This document shows, in pieces, positions 43,187 through 52,152 of a stretch of 64,000 nucleotides of DNA. This stretch comes from Roseiarcus sp963775575 (GTDB lineage: Bacteria > Pseudomonadota > Alphaproteobacteria > Rhizobiales > Beijerinckiaceae): NCBI GenBank assembly GCA_963775575.1, contig CAVZJG010000004.1, positions 372,001-436,000 of the forward strand, read 5' to 3'. Under the pieces are notes generated by a model. It was not told where the DNA came from. It saw only the letters and a program-made list of their open reading frames with translations, and searched no databases. The translations under genes were made by a program, and so were the position numbers. How positions within the stretch are numbered: the first letter of the stretch is position 1; every line of letters begins with the position of its first letter.

Positions 43187-44170
43187 ATGAATCCGACGAT
43201 CATACGCTCCGCCGTGCGCGGCGTCGGCGCCTATCTGCCGTCGCGCGTGCTCAGCAACGCCGAGCTGGGGACGATGGTCCACACCACCGACGAATGGATC
43301 GTGCAGCGCACCGGCATTCGCCAGCGTCACATCGCCGCAGAGGACGAGACGACGTCGACGCTCGCCGTGAAGGCCGCCGCGGCGGCGCTGGCCGACGCGG
43401 GGCTCCGCCCCGCCGACATCGATCTCATCGTCGTGGCGACGTCGACGCCGGACTACACGTTTCCGGCAGTGGCGACCCAGGTGCAGGCCGAACTCGGCAT
43501 CATGCACGGCGTCGGCTTCGATCTGCAGGCGGTTTGTTCCGGCTTCGTCTTCGCGGTGGCGACAGCGGACAAGTTTCTTGTTTCCGGTTCGCACAAGCGG
43601 GCGCTGGTGATCGGCGCCGAGACGTTTTCGCGCCTTCTCGATTGGAGCGACCGCACCACCTGCGTGCTGTTCGGCGACGGCGCCGGCGCGATCGTGCTGG
43701 AAGCCGTCGCCGGCGACTGGGCGAGTTCCTCGCCCGGCGTCATGGCGACGCAATTGCGCTCCGACGGGCGCCATTGGGCCAAGCTCTATGTCGACGGCGG
43801 CCCCTCGAGCACCAAGACGGTCGGGCATCTGCGTATGCAGGGCAGGGAAGTCTTCAAGCACGCCGTCTCCATGGTGGCCGACGTCGTCGAGGCTTGCTTC
43901 GATGAGGCCGGCGTCAGCGCCGCCGACCTCGACTGGTTCGTGCCGCATCAGGCCAACCTGCGCATCATCGAAGCTTCGGCCGACAGGCTCGGCGTGGCGC
44001 GCGAAAAGGTCGTGGTCACCGTCGATCGGCACGCCAACACTTCGGCCGCTTCGATTCCCTTGGCGCTCGACGTCGCGGTCAGGGACGGCCGCATCAAGAA
44101 GGGCGACCTGGTGATGATCGAGGCGGTGGGCGGCGGGTTCACCTGGGGCGCCGCGCTGATCCGCTGGTGA
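43187..44170 (+). CDS. fabH: 3-oxoacyl-ACP synthase III FabH
   Basis: Starts fatty-acid chains by condensing acetyl-CoA with malonyl-ACP. The 327-residue product has the catalytic triad: Cys in FDLQAVCSGFVFAV, His in WFVPHQANLRIIEA, Asn in VDRHANTSAASIPLAL; GGGFTWGAALIRW ends the protein. In many relatives ihfA and a MerR gene follow; here a 221-base gap and the emr operon on the other strand follow. Confidence 0.96.
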   Translation: MNPTIIRSAVRGVGAYLPSRVLSNAELGTMVHTTDEWIVQRTGIRQRHIAAEDETTSTLAVKAAAAALADAGLRPADIDLIVVATSTPDYTFPAVATQVQAELGIMHGVGFDLQAVCSGFVFAVATADKFLVSGSHKRALVIGAETFSRLLDWSDRTTCVLFGDGAGAIVLEAVAGDWASSSPGVMATQLRSDGRHWAKLYVDGGPSSTKTVGHLRMQGREVFKHAVSMVADVVEACFDEAGVSAADLDWFVPHQANLRIIEASADRLGVAREKVVVTVDRHANTSAASIPLALDVAVRDGRIKKGDLVMIEAVGGGFTWGAALIRW

Positions 44171-44391
44171 AGGAGTCGCGCTTGTGGGCGCGGGCGCCGG
44201 ACGCGACCGCCGGTCGCCTCGGCGGCGGAGAACGGGCTCGTCGCGCGCGGCTCGCCCAAGCTCGATTTGCCGGCGCCCGGCGAGAACGACGCCGTCCTCC
44301 GCATTTATCAATCGCTGGGACATCGCCGCAGCGACGCCGTTCTGTTGCAGCGCGCGCTCGGCTGACGGCGGGCCTGGCGAGAAGCGCAGCG

Positions 44392-45939
44392 TCAGTCGAT
44401 CGCCGCCGGCTCTTCGCTCGGCTTGGCCGCGAGCGCCGCCTTCGGCGAGCGAAGCAGCGCCAGCAGCGGAAACGCGCAGAGTGAGACCAGCGTCATCAGC
44501 AGGAAATCGTTGGAATAGGCCATGGTCGCCGCCTGCTGGGTAACCACGCCGTCGAATATCGACAGATCGCGCAACGTCCGGCCGGCGAGCGCCATCGCGT
44601 CGGGCAGGCGCATGGCGTCGTTGAACGGCGTGACATGCTCGATGAGCTGGCTGTGGAAGACCGTGATCATGTTGGTCAACTGCGCGATGACGACCGAAAT
44701 GCCGACCGACGCGCCGATGTTACGGATCAGCGTCCACAACGCCGTCGCCTCGGTGCGCATCGCCGCCGGCAGCGTCGCGAACGCAATCGTATTGAGAGGC
44801 ACGAAGAAGAAGCCGAGGCCGACGCCTTGGGTGAGCGAGTCGATGGCGATGGCGCGCGGCGAGACGTCGGGCGTCCACCCGACCATCACCCACATGGCGA
44901 AAGTCGAGAGCGTCAGCCCGAACAGCATCAAGAGGCGCGCGTCTATCTTGCCGATCAGGCGGCCGACGACGATCAAGGCGAAAAACGTGCCGACCCCGCG
45001 CGTGCCCAGGATTAGGCCGCTGGTCAGCACGGGATAGTTCAACAGATTCTCGAGGAACGGCGTCACCAGCGCCATGGTCGCCAGCAGGACGATGCCGATC
45101 AGGAACATGAACGCCATGGCGATCGAGAAGTTCCAGTCGCGGAAGATGCGCAAATCGATGAACGGACGTTTCGAGGTTAGGGCGTCGGCGAAGAAGAAAT
45201 AGAAGCCGACGACGGACAGGATCGCCTCGACGACGATTTCGTTGGAATCGAACCAACCCTGGTCCTGCCCGCGGTCGAGCATCATTTGCAGCGCGCCGAT
45301 GCCTAGCGACAGCAAGAGAAAGCCGAACCAGGAAAACGGCGCGTCGCGAAGGGTCGCGCTTTCCCTCATGAACGCGGACAGCCCGAGCACGGTCAAAATT
45401 CCGAACGGCAGGTTGACGTAAAACACCCAGCGCCAGGAATAATACTCGGTGAGCCAGCCGCCGAGCGTCGGGCCCATGATCGGCCCCAGCATGACGCCCA
45501 TGCTCCAGATCGCCATCGCCTGGCCGCGCTTGGCCGGCGGATAGATGTCGAGCATCACCGCCTGACTGATCGGCACCAGCGCGGCGCCGAACATCCCCTG
45601 CAGCAGGCGAAAGACGATCATCTGCTCGAGGCTCTGGGCGACGCCGCAGAACATCGAGGCGAGGGTGAAGCCGGCGGTGCAGACGATGAACAGCTTCTTG
45701 CGGCCGAAACGCGCCGCCATCCAGCCGATCGGCGAGGTCATGATCGCGGCGGCGATGATATAGGAGGTCAGCACCCAGTTGATCTGATCCTGCGTCGTCG
45801 ACAACGAACCCTGCATATAGGGCAGGGCGACGTTGGCGATGGTCATGTCGAGCGCCTGCATGATGGTCGCCATCATCACGCAGATCGTCATCATGGCGCG
45901 CGGGAAGGGCGCGACTTGCTCGGTGGCGGCTTCGTTCAT
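44392..45939 (-). CDS. emrB: DHA2-family multidrug efflux permease EmrB
   Basis: A 515-residue proton-driven exporter with 14 helices. Signatures: ATIMQALDMTIANVALPYMQGSLSTTQDQINWVLTSYI, GWMAARFGRKKLF, RLLQGMFGAALVPISQAVMLDIYPPAKRGQAMAIWSMGVMLGPIMGPTLGGWLTEYYSWRWVFYVNLP. Its ATG overlaps the emrA stop by ATGA. Works with EmrA and an outer-membrane channel encoded elsewhere. Confidence 0.94.
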   Translation of the reverse strand: MNEAATEQVAPFPRAMMTICVMMATIMQALDMTIANVALPYMQGSLSTTQDQINWVLTSYIIAAAIMTSPIGWMAARFGRKKLFIVCTAGFTLASMFCGVAQSLEQMIVFRLLQGMFGAALVPISQAVMLDIYPPAKRGQAMAIWSMGVMLGPIMGPTLGGWLTEYYSWRWVFYVNLPFGILTVLGLSAFMRESATLRDAPFSWFGFLLLSLGIGALQMMLDRGQDQGWFDSNEIVVEAILSVVGFYFFFADALTSKRPFIDLRIFRDWNFSIAMAFMFLIGIVLLATMALVTPFLENLLNYPVLTSGLILGTRGVGTFFALIVVGRLIGKIDARLLMLFGLTLSTFAMWVMVGWTPDVSPRAIAIDSLTQGVGLGFFFVPLNTIAFATLPAAMRTEATALWTLIRNIGASVGISVVIAQLTNMITVFHSQLIEHVTPFNDAMRLPDAMALAGRTLRDLSIFDGVVTQQAATMAYSNDFLLMTLVSLCAFPLLALLRSPKAALAAKPSEEPAAID

Positions 45940-47186
45940 CGCGTCTGAGCGGCGTTGGCCGGCGGCGGCGGATCGAACCAGGACAGCGTCCACGACGAAA
46001 GGTCGCTCCACAGTCCGCCGAGCGTGTGCTGGTGTCCGGTGTCGACGGTCAGGATCACGCTCATGCCGGCGCGAAGGTTGGCGACGTCCTGATCGGGGTC
46101 GAAGGAAAAGCGCAGCGGCACGCGCTGCACCACCTTGACCCAATTGCCGCTGGAGTTCTGCGGCGGCAGGATCGCGAATTGCGCGCCGGTGCCCGGCGCG
46201 ATCGAGGAAATCCAGCCGCTCCATTGGCGTCCGGGAAACGTGTCGATCGTCACGCTGGCGCGCTGGCCGACGCGCACGTAGGTGAGGTCCGATTCCTTCG
46301 GGTTGGCGTCGACCCACAGCCCCCTGTCGGCGACGATGGCGAACACCGGCTGCCCCGCGGGCGCGACGCGGCCGAGTTCGATCTGGTCGACCTGCGTCGC
46401 CACCCCGGCGATCGGCGCGGTCACGTTGGTGTTCCTCAGATTGCGCTCGGCGTCCTCTACCTGGGCCTTGGCCTGGATGTAGTCGGGAAAGGCCTCGATC
46501 GTGGCGTCGGGCCCGCCGCCGAGCTTGACGATGGTCGACTCCTGCCACCAGCGCGAGAATTCGAGGATTTGCTTGGCCTGCACCAGGGCGGCGGTGGCGT
46601 TGTCGAGTTCGAGTTCCGTGCCGGCGTGCGATTTCACCAACGCCGCCTTGCGATCGTAGTCGGCCTGGCGCAGATCGACCGCCTGCTGGCCCATCGCGAT
46701 CTGCGCTATGTTGCTCGCATAGGACGAGCGCAGATTGGCGAACTCCACCCGCGCCGCCGCCAGACGGCCTTGCGCCAGCTCCAGCGCGGTGCGGTAAGGC
46801 GCCGGGTCGATGTCGAACAACGGATCGCCGATGGCGACGCGCTGCCCCTCGACGACGTGCACGGCGACGATCGGCCCGGTGATCTGCGGGGTGATCAGCA
46901 CCTTGTCCGCGCCGACATAGGCGTTGTCGGTCGAGACGTAGCGACCGGTGGCGAACCACCACATGAGGCCGAGCGCGAGCGCCGCGAGCGGCGCGACGAC
47001 GAGCAGGAAAAAGCGGACGCGCTCGCGGCGTCGCCGCGGCGTCGGCGCCGAGGTGGGCTCCGCCGCCGACGAGACGACCGGCGCCGTCGCAGGGGCCGGG
47101 GCCGGCGGCGCGGCGGGAGCCGGAGCGCGGCTGAGGGGCGTCGGCTCGCTCGGGCGCTCGCGCGGGCTGGGAGAGGATTGCGACAC
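45936..47186 (-). CDS. emrA: EmrA/HlyD-family membrane fusion protein
   Basis: Periplasmic adaptor of the EmrAB pump. The 416-residue product has a long Pro/Ala-rich cytoplasmic N-terminus (about 52 residues), one membrane helix (FFLLVVAPLAALALGLMWWFA), the lipoyl half-motifs (STDNAYVGADKVLITPQITGPIVAVHVVEGQRVAIGDPLFDIDP and NVTAPIAGVATQVDQIELG) around an alpha-hairpin, and beta-barrel VDANPKESDLTYVRVGQRASVTIDTFPG. GTG start at 47186, 4 bases after marR. Confidence 0.93.
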   Translation of the reverse strand: MSQSSPSPRERPSEPTPLSRAPAPAAPPAPAPATAPVVSSAAEPTSAPTPRRRRERVRFFLLVVAPLAALALGLMWWFATGRYVSTDNAYVGADKVLITPQITGPIVAVHVVEGQRVAIGDPLFDIDPAPYRTALELAQGRLAAARVEFANLRSSYASNIAQIAMGQQAVDLRQADYDRKAALVKSHAGTELELDNATAALVQAKQILEFSRWWQESTIVKLGGGPDATIEAFPDYIQAKAQVEDAERNLRNTNVTAPIAGVATQVDQIELGRVAPAGQPVFAIVADRGLWVDANPKESDLTYVRVGQRASVTIDTFPGRQWSGWISSIAPGTGAQFAILPPQNSSGNWVKVVQRVPLRFSFDPDQDVANLRAGMSVILTVDTGHQHTLGGLWSDLSSWTLSWFDPPPPANAAQTR

Positions 47187-47190
47187 GTTG

Positions 47191-47646
47191 CTAAACTCCG
47201 CCGGTCAATTCGTGCTTGAGATTGGTCTTGATGCGCTGCAGGCCGGCGAGGAGCCCGGCGATCGCCTCGTCGTCGAGGCCGGCCAGCGCGCGCGCCATCA
47301 CCGCCTCGCCGAGGTCGCCGAGCTTTTGCAGCGTCGGCGCCGCCGCCTCGGTCAGGAAAAGCCGGTGGGCGCGCCGATCGGCCGCGTCGTCGCGCCGCTC
47401 GACGAGGCCGGAAGCGGTCAGCTTGTCGACGAGGCGCGCGAGGGTGATCGGGGCGAGGTCGAGCGCGTCCGCCAATTCGCACTGTTTGACGCCCTGGGCG
47501 CGCTGCAACTTGACGAGCACGGCCCACTGGGCGCGGGTCATATGGACTTCGCGCGCGCGCTGATCCGCACAGGTGCGCAGCATGCGCGCCACGTCGTGCA
47601 GCGCGAACGCGAGTTCGCGGGAACGGGTGAAAGGCGTCAAATCCAA
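47191..47646 (-). CDS. MarR-family transcriptional regulator
   Basis: A 151-residue winged-helix repressor, probably of its own emrAB operon. HMTRAQWAVLVKLQRAQGVKQCELADALDLAPITLARLVDKLTASGLVERRDDAADRRAHRLFLTEAA is the DNA-binding domain. TTG start at 47646 with AAGCGAGA upstream. A perfect operator-like repeat starts 4 bases upstream of the start codon. Confidence 0.92.
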   Translation of the reverse strand: MDLTPFTRSRELAFALHDVARMLRTCADQRAREVHMTRAQWAVLVKLQRAQGVKQCELADALDLAPITLARLVDKLTASGLVERRDDAADRRAHRLFLTEAAAPTLQKLGDLGEAVMARALAGLDDEAIAGLLAGLQRIKTNLKHELTGGV

Positions 47647-47650
47647 TCTC

Positions 47651-47695
47651 GCTTATTATATGTCAGCTTATAATAAGCGCTGATCGACATCGCAA
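47651..47695 (-). promoter_or_regulatory. marR-emrAB promoter and palindromic operator
   Basis: GCTTATTATA-N8-TATAATAAGC (47651-47678) has perfect 10-bp arms, typical of MarR operators. On the minus strand a candidate promoter TTGCGA (47695-47690) - 17 bases - TATAAG (47672-47667) places its -10 inside the operator, so binding would block transcription. Confidence 0.65.
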
Positions 47696-48098
47696 GGCCG
47701 ATGGCGGCGAATTGCGCGAAAAATCGTTAACGCGGCTTTGTCGGGCGGGGCGCTGGCGCGCTCGTCGGCGTCAGCGCGAACGCTCGCGATCCGCTGTCGC
47801 GCGCCCTCCGCTGCGAGCGCGCGCCATGCGATCGCGACGCCGCTCGCGGGACGCCCGCGCGTCCCTGTCGAGGACGTCGGCGGTCAGGCCCGCTGTGCGA
47901 AATTCTCGTCCGGTTCGTGGGCGTCTCGCCGATAATCTTCGACTTTGGCAGACGGAAATTCCGGACCGTCGCTTCCGGTCATGCATGTTTTGCATAAGCG
48001 AGCGGTCTGTGTCAGCATTGCCAAGGCACAGGCGCCGTGAGAGAGAATCGGGGCGCGGAGGCCGAGGAAATCGGCGCACGAGGCATGACGGAGGCTCC
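47679..48098. other. Upstream region of the pyruvate dehydrogenase operon
   Basis: 420 bases between the divergent marR and aceE starts. An ATGCA-N5-TGCAT inverted repeat lies near 47981-47995. GACGGAGG is the aceE RBS. No small gene is convincing. Confidence 0.5.
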
Positions 48099-50762
48099 AT
48101 GAGCGACGACCCGAAGGGCGACGCGCCGGAGACGCGGGAATGGCTCGATGCGCTCGACTCGGTCGAGGCTTTTGAAGGCTTGGAGCGCGTCGACGAGTTG
48201 CTCGACGCCGTCGTCGTGTCGGCTCGCCGCAAAGGCGCCAAACTGCCGTTCGCGGCCAATACCGCCTATCTCAACACCATCGGCGCCGCAAGTCAGCCCG
48301 TGCATCCCGGCGTGCGCGAACTCGAGCGGACCATCCGCCGCTACGTCCGTTGGAACGCGGCGGCGATCGTGCTGCGCGCCAACAAGGAATCGTCCGAGCT
48401 CGGCGGCCACATCGCCAGCTTCCAGTCGGCGGCGACCCTCTACGACACCGGCTTCATGCATTTCTGGCGCGCCCCCGACGAGACCTACGGCGGCGACCTC
48501 GTCTATTTCCAGGGGCACTCCTCGCCGGGAATCTACGCGCGCGCGTTTCTCGAAGGGCGCCTCAGCGAGGAACAACTCGTCAATTTCCGTCAGGAAGTCG
48601 GCGGCAAGGGGCTTTCGTCCTATCCGCATCCCTGGCTGATGCCCGACTTCTGGCAGTTTCCCACGGTTTCGATGGGGCTCGGGCCGCTGATGGCGATCTA
48701 TCAGGCGCGGTTCTTGCGCTATCTCCAGGGCCGCGGCGTCGCCAATACCGCCGGGCGCAAGGTTTGGGCGTTCTGCGGCGACGGCGAGATGGACGAGCCG
48801 GAATCGCTCGGCGCGATTTCGCTGGCGGGCCGCGAGAAGCTCGACAACCTCATTTTCGTCGTCAACTGCAATCTGCAGCGCCTCGACGGGCCGGTGCGCG
48901 GCAACGGCAAGATCGTGCAGGAACTCGAGGCCGGTTTCCGCGGCGCCGGCTGGAACGTCATCAAGTGTCTTTGGGGCTCCAACTGGGACCCGCTGCTCGC
49001 CATCGACAGCTCGGGAAGGCTGCGCCAAGTGATGGAGGAATGCGTCGACGGCGATTATCAGGATTTCAAATCCAAGGACGGGGCTTACGTCCGCAAGAAT
49101 TTCTTCGACCGCTATCCCGAGACGGCGGCGATGGTCGCCGACTGGAGCGACGACCAAATCTGGGCGCTGAAGCGCGGTGGCCATGATCCGATCAAGGTCT
49201 ACGCCGCCTACAAGGCCGCGGTCGATCACAAGGGCCAGCCGACCGTCGTTCTCGCCAAGACCGTCAAGGGCTACGGCATGGGCGAGGCGGGCGAGGGTCA
49301 GATGATCGCCCATCAGCAGAAGCATATCGGCGACAACGCCCTGAAGACCTTCCGCGACCGCTTCCGCATCCCGGTCTCCGACGCGGAGATCGCCAAAATC
49401 CCGTTCGTTCGGTTTGCCGAAGACAGCGCGGAGATGAAATACCTGCGCGAGCGCCGCGCCGCGCTCGGCGGTTCGCTGCCCGCGCGCCGCCGCGTCAGCG
49501 CGCCGCTGGAAATTCCGCCGCTCTCCGCCTTCGAGGCGCTGTTGAAACCAAGCGCCGAGGGGCGCGAATTCTCCACCACCATGGCCTTCGTGCGCATCCT
49601 GACGACGCTGCTGCGCGACAAGGCGATCGGCTCGCGGATCGTGCCGATCGTGCCCGACGAAAGCCGCACCTTCGGCATGGAGGGACTGTTTCGCCAGATC
49701 GGCATCTTCAGCCAGGTCGGCCAGCTCTACCGTCCGCAGGACGCCGACCAGCTCATGTACTACCGGGAAGACTCCAAGGGGCAGATCCTGCAGGAGGGCA
49801 TCAACGAGGCCGGCGCCATGGCCTCCTTCATCGCCGCCGGGACGTCGTACTCGACGTCGAACACGCCGATGATCCCCTTCTACATCTACTACTCGATGTT
49901 CGGATTCCAGCGCGTCGGCGATCTCGCCTGGGCGGCGGGGGACATCCGCGCGCGCGGGTTCCTGATCGGGGGCACCTCCGGGCGCACCACGCTCAACGGC
50001 GAAGGGCTGCAGCACGAGGACGGCCACAGCCACGCGCTCGCCGCGACCATTCCCAACTGCGTCCCCTACGACCCGACCTACGCCTACGAGCTGGCGGTCA
50101 TCATCCAGGCCGGCCTGAAGCGGATGTACGGCGATAACGAGGACGTCTATTACTACATCACCACCCTCAACGAGAATTATCCCCATCCCGGCATGCCCGA
50201 AGGCGCCGAGGCGGGGATTCTCAAGGGCATGTACAAGCTGCGCGCGCTCGAGGCGGAAAAATCCGGCCCGCGCGTGCGCCTGCTGGGCTCGGGGGCGATC
50301 CTGCGCGAGGTCGAGGCGGGGGCCGAGCTGCTCGCCAAGGATTTCGGCGTCTCCAGCGAGATCTGGAGCGTGACCAGCTTCACCGAGCTGCGCCGCGACG
50401 GTCTGGAGGCGGAGCGCTGGTCGATGTTGCACCCGGAAGCGCCGCCGCGCCTTTCCTACGTCGAGCAGGTCTTGCGTAAGGGCGTCGGGCCGGTCGTCGC
50501 CGCCACCGATTACGTCAAGTCGATACCGGACGGCGTCCGGCCTTACGTTCCCGCCCGCTACAAAGTGCTGGGCACCGACGGGTTCGGCCGCTCCGACTAC
50601 CGGCGCCGGCTGCGCTCGTTCTTCGAGGTGGATCGCTATCACGTCGCGCTGGCGGGCCTGAAGGCGCTCGCCGACGATCAACTGCTGCCGAGCCGGCGGG
50701 TTTCCGAGGCGATCGCCCGCTACAAGATCGATCCGGAGCGAGCGAGCCCGGCGCGGAGCTGA
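48099..50762 (+). CDS. aceE: Pyruvate dehydrogenase E1, homodimeric type
   Basis: Thiamine-diphosphate enzyme that decarboxylates pyruvate and acetylates the lipoyl groups of AceF. The 887-residue product is the single-chain type: LPFAANTAYLNTI, ELGGHIASFQSAATLYDTGFMHFWRA, the ThDP motif CGDGEMDEPESLGAISLAGREKLDNLIFVVNCNLQRLDGPVRGNGKIVQELE, and EGINEAGAMASFIAAGTSYS. ATG 48099 follows GGAGG. Most alphaproteobacteria use a PdhA/PdhB heterotetramer instead, so this operon may be acquired or lineage-specific. Confidence 0.96.
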   Translation: MSDDPKGDAPETREWLDALDSVEAFEGLERVDELLDAVVVSARRKGAKLPFAANTAYLNTIGAASQPVHPGVRELERTIRRYVRWNAAAIVLRANKESSELGGHIASFQSAATLYDTGFMHFWRAPDETYGGDLVYFQGHSSPGIYARAFLEGRLSEEQLVNFRQEVGGKGLSSYPHPWLMPDFWQFPTVSMGLGPLMAIYQARFLRYLQGRGVANTAGRKVWAFCGDGEMDEPESLGAISLAGREKLDNLIFVVNCNLQRLDGPVRGNGKIVQELEAGFRGAGWNVIKCLWGSNWDPLLAIDSSGRLRQVMEECVDGDYQDFKSKDGAYVRKNFFDRYPETAAMVADWSDDQIWALKRGGHDPIKVYAAYKAAVDHKGQPTVVLAKTVKGYGMGEAGEGQMIAHQQKHIGDNALKTFRDRFRIPVSDAEIAKIPFVRFAEDSAEMKYLRERRAALGGSLPARRRVSAPLEIPPLSAFEALLKPSAEGREFSTTMAFVRILTTLLRDKAIGSRIVPIVPDESRTFGMEGLFRQIGIFSQVGQLYRPQDADQLMYYREDSKGQILQEGINEAGAMASFIAAGTSYSTSNTPMIPFYIYYSMFGFQRVGDLAWAAGDIRARGFLIGGTSGRTTLNGEGLQHEDGHSHALAATIPNCVPYDPTYAYELAVIIQAGLKRMYGDNEDVYYYITTLNENYPHPGMPEGAEAGILKGMYKLRALEAEKSGPRVRLLGSGAILREVEAGAELLAKDFGVSSEIWSVTSFTELRRDGLEAERWSMLHPEAPPRLSYVEQVLRKGVGPVVAATDYVKSIPDGVRPYVPARYKVLGTDGFGRSDYRRRLRSFFEVDRYHVALAGLKALADDQLLPSRRVSEAIARYKIDPERASPARS

Positions 50763-50816
50763 TGGGCTTCGCGTTTTCCCCCAAGGATTGACCCGGCGCG
50801 CGAAGGAGATACGCCC

Positions 50817-52064
50817 GTGGCGAAAATCGAAGTCAAAGTGCCCGACATCGGCGATTTCAAGAACGTGCCGATCGTCGAGATCTTGGTCAAAACGGGGGAT
50901 CGGGTGACGGCCGAGCAGCCGCTGCTGACGCTCGAATCCGACAAGGCGACGCTGGACGTCCCGGCGCCCGCGGCGGGCGTCGTCGGAGAGATCGTCGCCA
51001 AGGTCGGCGACAAGATGTCGATGGGATCGGCGCTGCTTACGCTGGACGAGGCGGAGGCCGCCGCGGCCGCGCCGGCCGCCGCAAGCGTCGCGCCCGCCGC
51101 GCCCCCGCCCGCTGCGCCCCCGCCAGCCAACTCCGCGCCCGCGAAGGCCAGCCCCGCCTTGCCCGATTTCTCCGGCGTCAACGCCGGGCCGGCGGCGCGC
51201 CGGCTCGCGCGCGAACTCGGCGTCGATCTGACGACGCTGCGCGGCTCCGGCGACAAGGGCCGCATCACCGCGGACGACGTGAAGATGGCCTTTCGCGGCG
51301 GCGGATGGGTCGGCGGCGCGGCGTTGCCGGAGGTTCCCGCCGTCGATTTCGCCAAGTTCGGTCCGGTTGAGATCGCGCCGCTGTCGCGCATCAAGCGCAT
51401 TTCCGGCCCGCGCCTGCACGCCTCCTGGGTCAACGTTCCCCATGTCACCCATTGCGACGAGGCCGACGTCACCGACCTCGACGCCTTCCGCAAGACGCTC
51501 GACGACGAGGCCAAGGCGAACAAGAGCGCGCCCTATCGCGTCTCCCTGCTGCCGCTGGTGATGAAGGCCTCGGTCGCCTCGCTGAAGGCCTTCCCGACTT
51601 TCAATTCGGCGTTGGCGCCTACGAAGGACGCTTTGATTTATCGTAACTATTGGCATATCGGCGTCGCGGTCGACACCTCCGAAGGGCTGGTCGTCGCGGT
51701 CGTCAAGGACGTCGACAAGAAGGGGGTGGTCGAGCTCGCGCGCGAATTGGGGACGCTGTCGGCCAAGGCGCGGGGGGGCAAGCTCGCGGTGGCCGACATG
51801 CAGGGCGCGACCTTCACCGTCTCCTCGCTCGGCGGCATCGGCGGCACGGCGTTCACGCCGATCGTCAACGCGCCGGAAGTCGCGATTCTCGGCATCGTGC
51901 GCTCGAAAATGACGCCGGTGTGGGACGGCAAGGCGTTTCGGCCGCGTCTGATGCTGCCGCTATGCCTTTCCTACGATCACCGCGTCATCGACGGCGCCGC
52001 CGCCGCGCGCTTCATGCGCCATCTCGTCGGCGCGATCGAGGACATGCGGCGCGTGCTGCTGTAG
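50817..52064 (+). CDS. aceF: Dihydrolipoamide acetyltransferase (PDH E2)
   Basis: Core of the PDH complex. In 415 residues: one N-terminal lipoyl domain with the lipoylated lysine in ESDKATLDVPAP, a Pro/Ala linker (residues about 80-115), an E1/E3-binding domain (GPAARRLARELGVDLTTLRGSGDKGRITADDV), and the catalytic domain ending LCLSYDHRVIDGAAAARF (catalytic His and Asp). GTG start at 50817 after GAAGGAGAT. Only one lipoyl domain, against three in E. coli AceF. Confidence 0.95.
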   Translation: MAKIEVKVPDIGDFKNVPIVEILVKTGDRVTAEQPLLTLESDKATLDVPAPAAGVVGEIVAKVGDKMSMGSALLTLDEAEAAAAAPAAASVAPAAPPPAAPPPANSAPAKASPALPDFSGVNAGPAARRLARELGVDLTTLRGSGDKGRITADDVKMAFRGGGWVGGAALPEVPAVDFAKFGPVEIAPLSRIKRISGPRLHASWVNVPHVTHCDEADVTDLDAFRKTLDDEAKANKSAPYRVSLLPLVMKASVASLKAFPTFNSALAPTKDALIYRNYWHIGVAVDTSEGLVVAVVKDVDKKGVVELARELGTLSAKARGGKLAVADMQGATFTVSSLGGIGGTAFTPIVNAPEVAILGIVRSKMTPVWDGKAFRPRLMLPLCLSYDHRVIDGAAAARFMRHLVGAIEDMRRVLL

Positions 52065-52152
52065 GCGCGAGCGGTTCTTGAGCCGCAAAACCATCCTCAA
52101 GAGACGAATGGCGGAGTGAACGACGGGTTCGATCGACGCGGAGCGCAAGTCC

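Noticed and set aside
44219..44365. Protein-like frame after the fabH stop (ENGLVARGSPKLDLPAPGENDAVLRIYQ)
   Set aside because: It is in the fabH frame after the stop, with no start codon and no recognised family; it may be a relic but cannot be supported as a gene.
48012..51656. A 1214-codon open frame on the minus strand
   Set aside because: It lies antisense to aceE and aceF, which have full catalytic motifs. Long antisense frames are expected in DNA this GC-rich.
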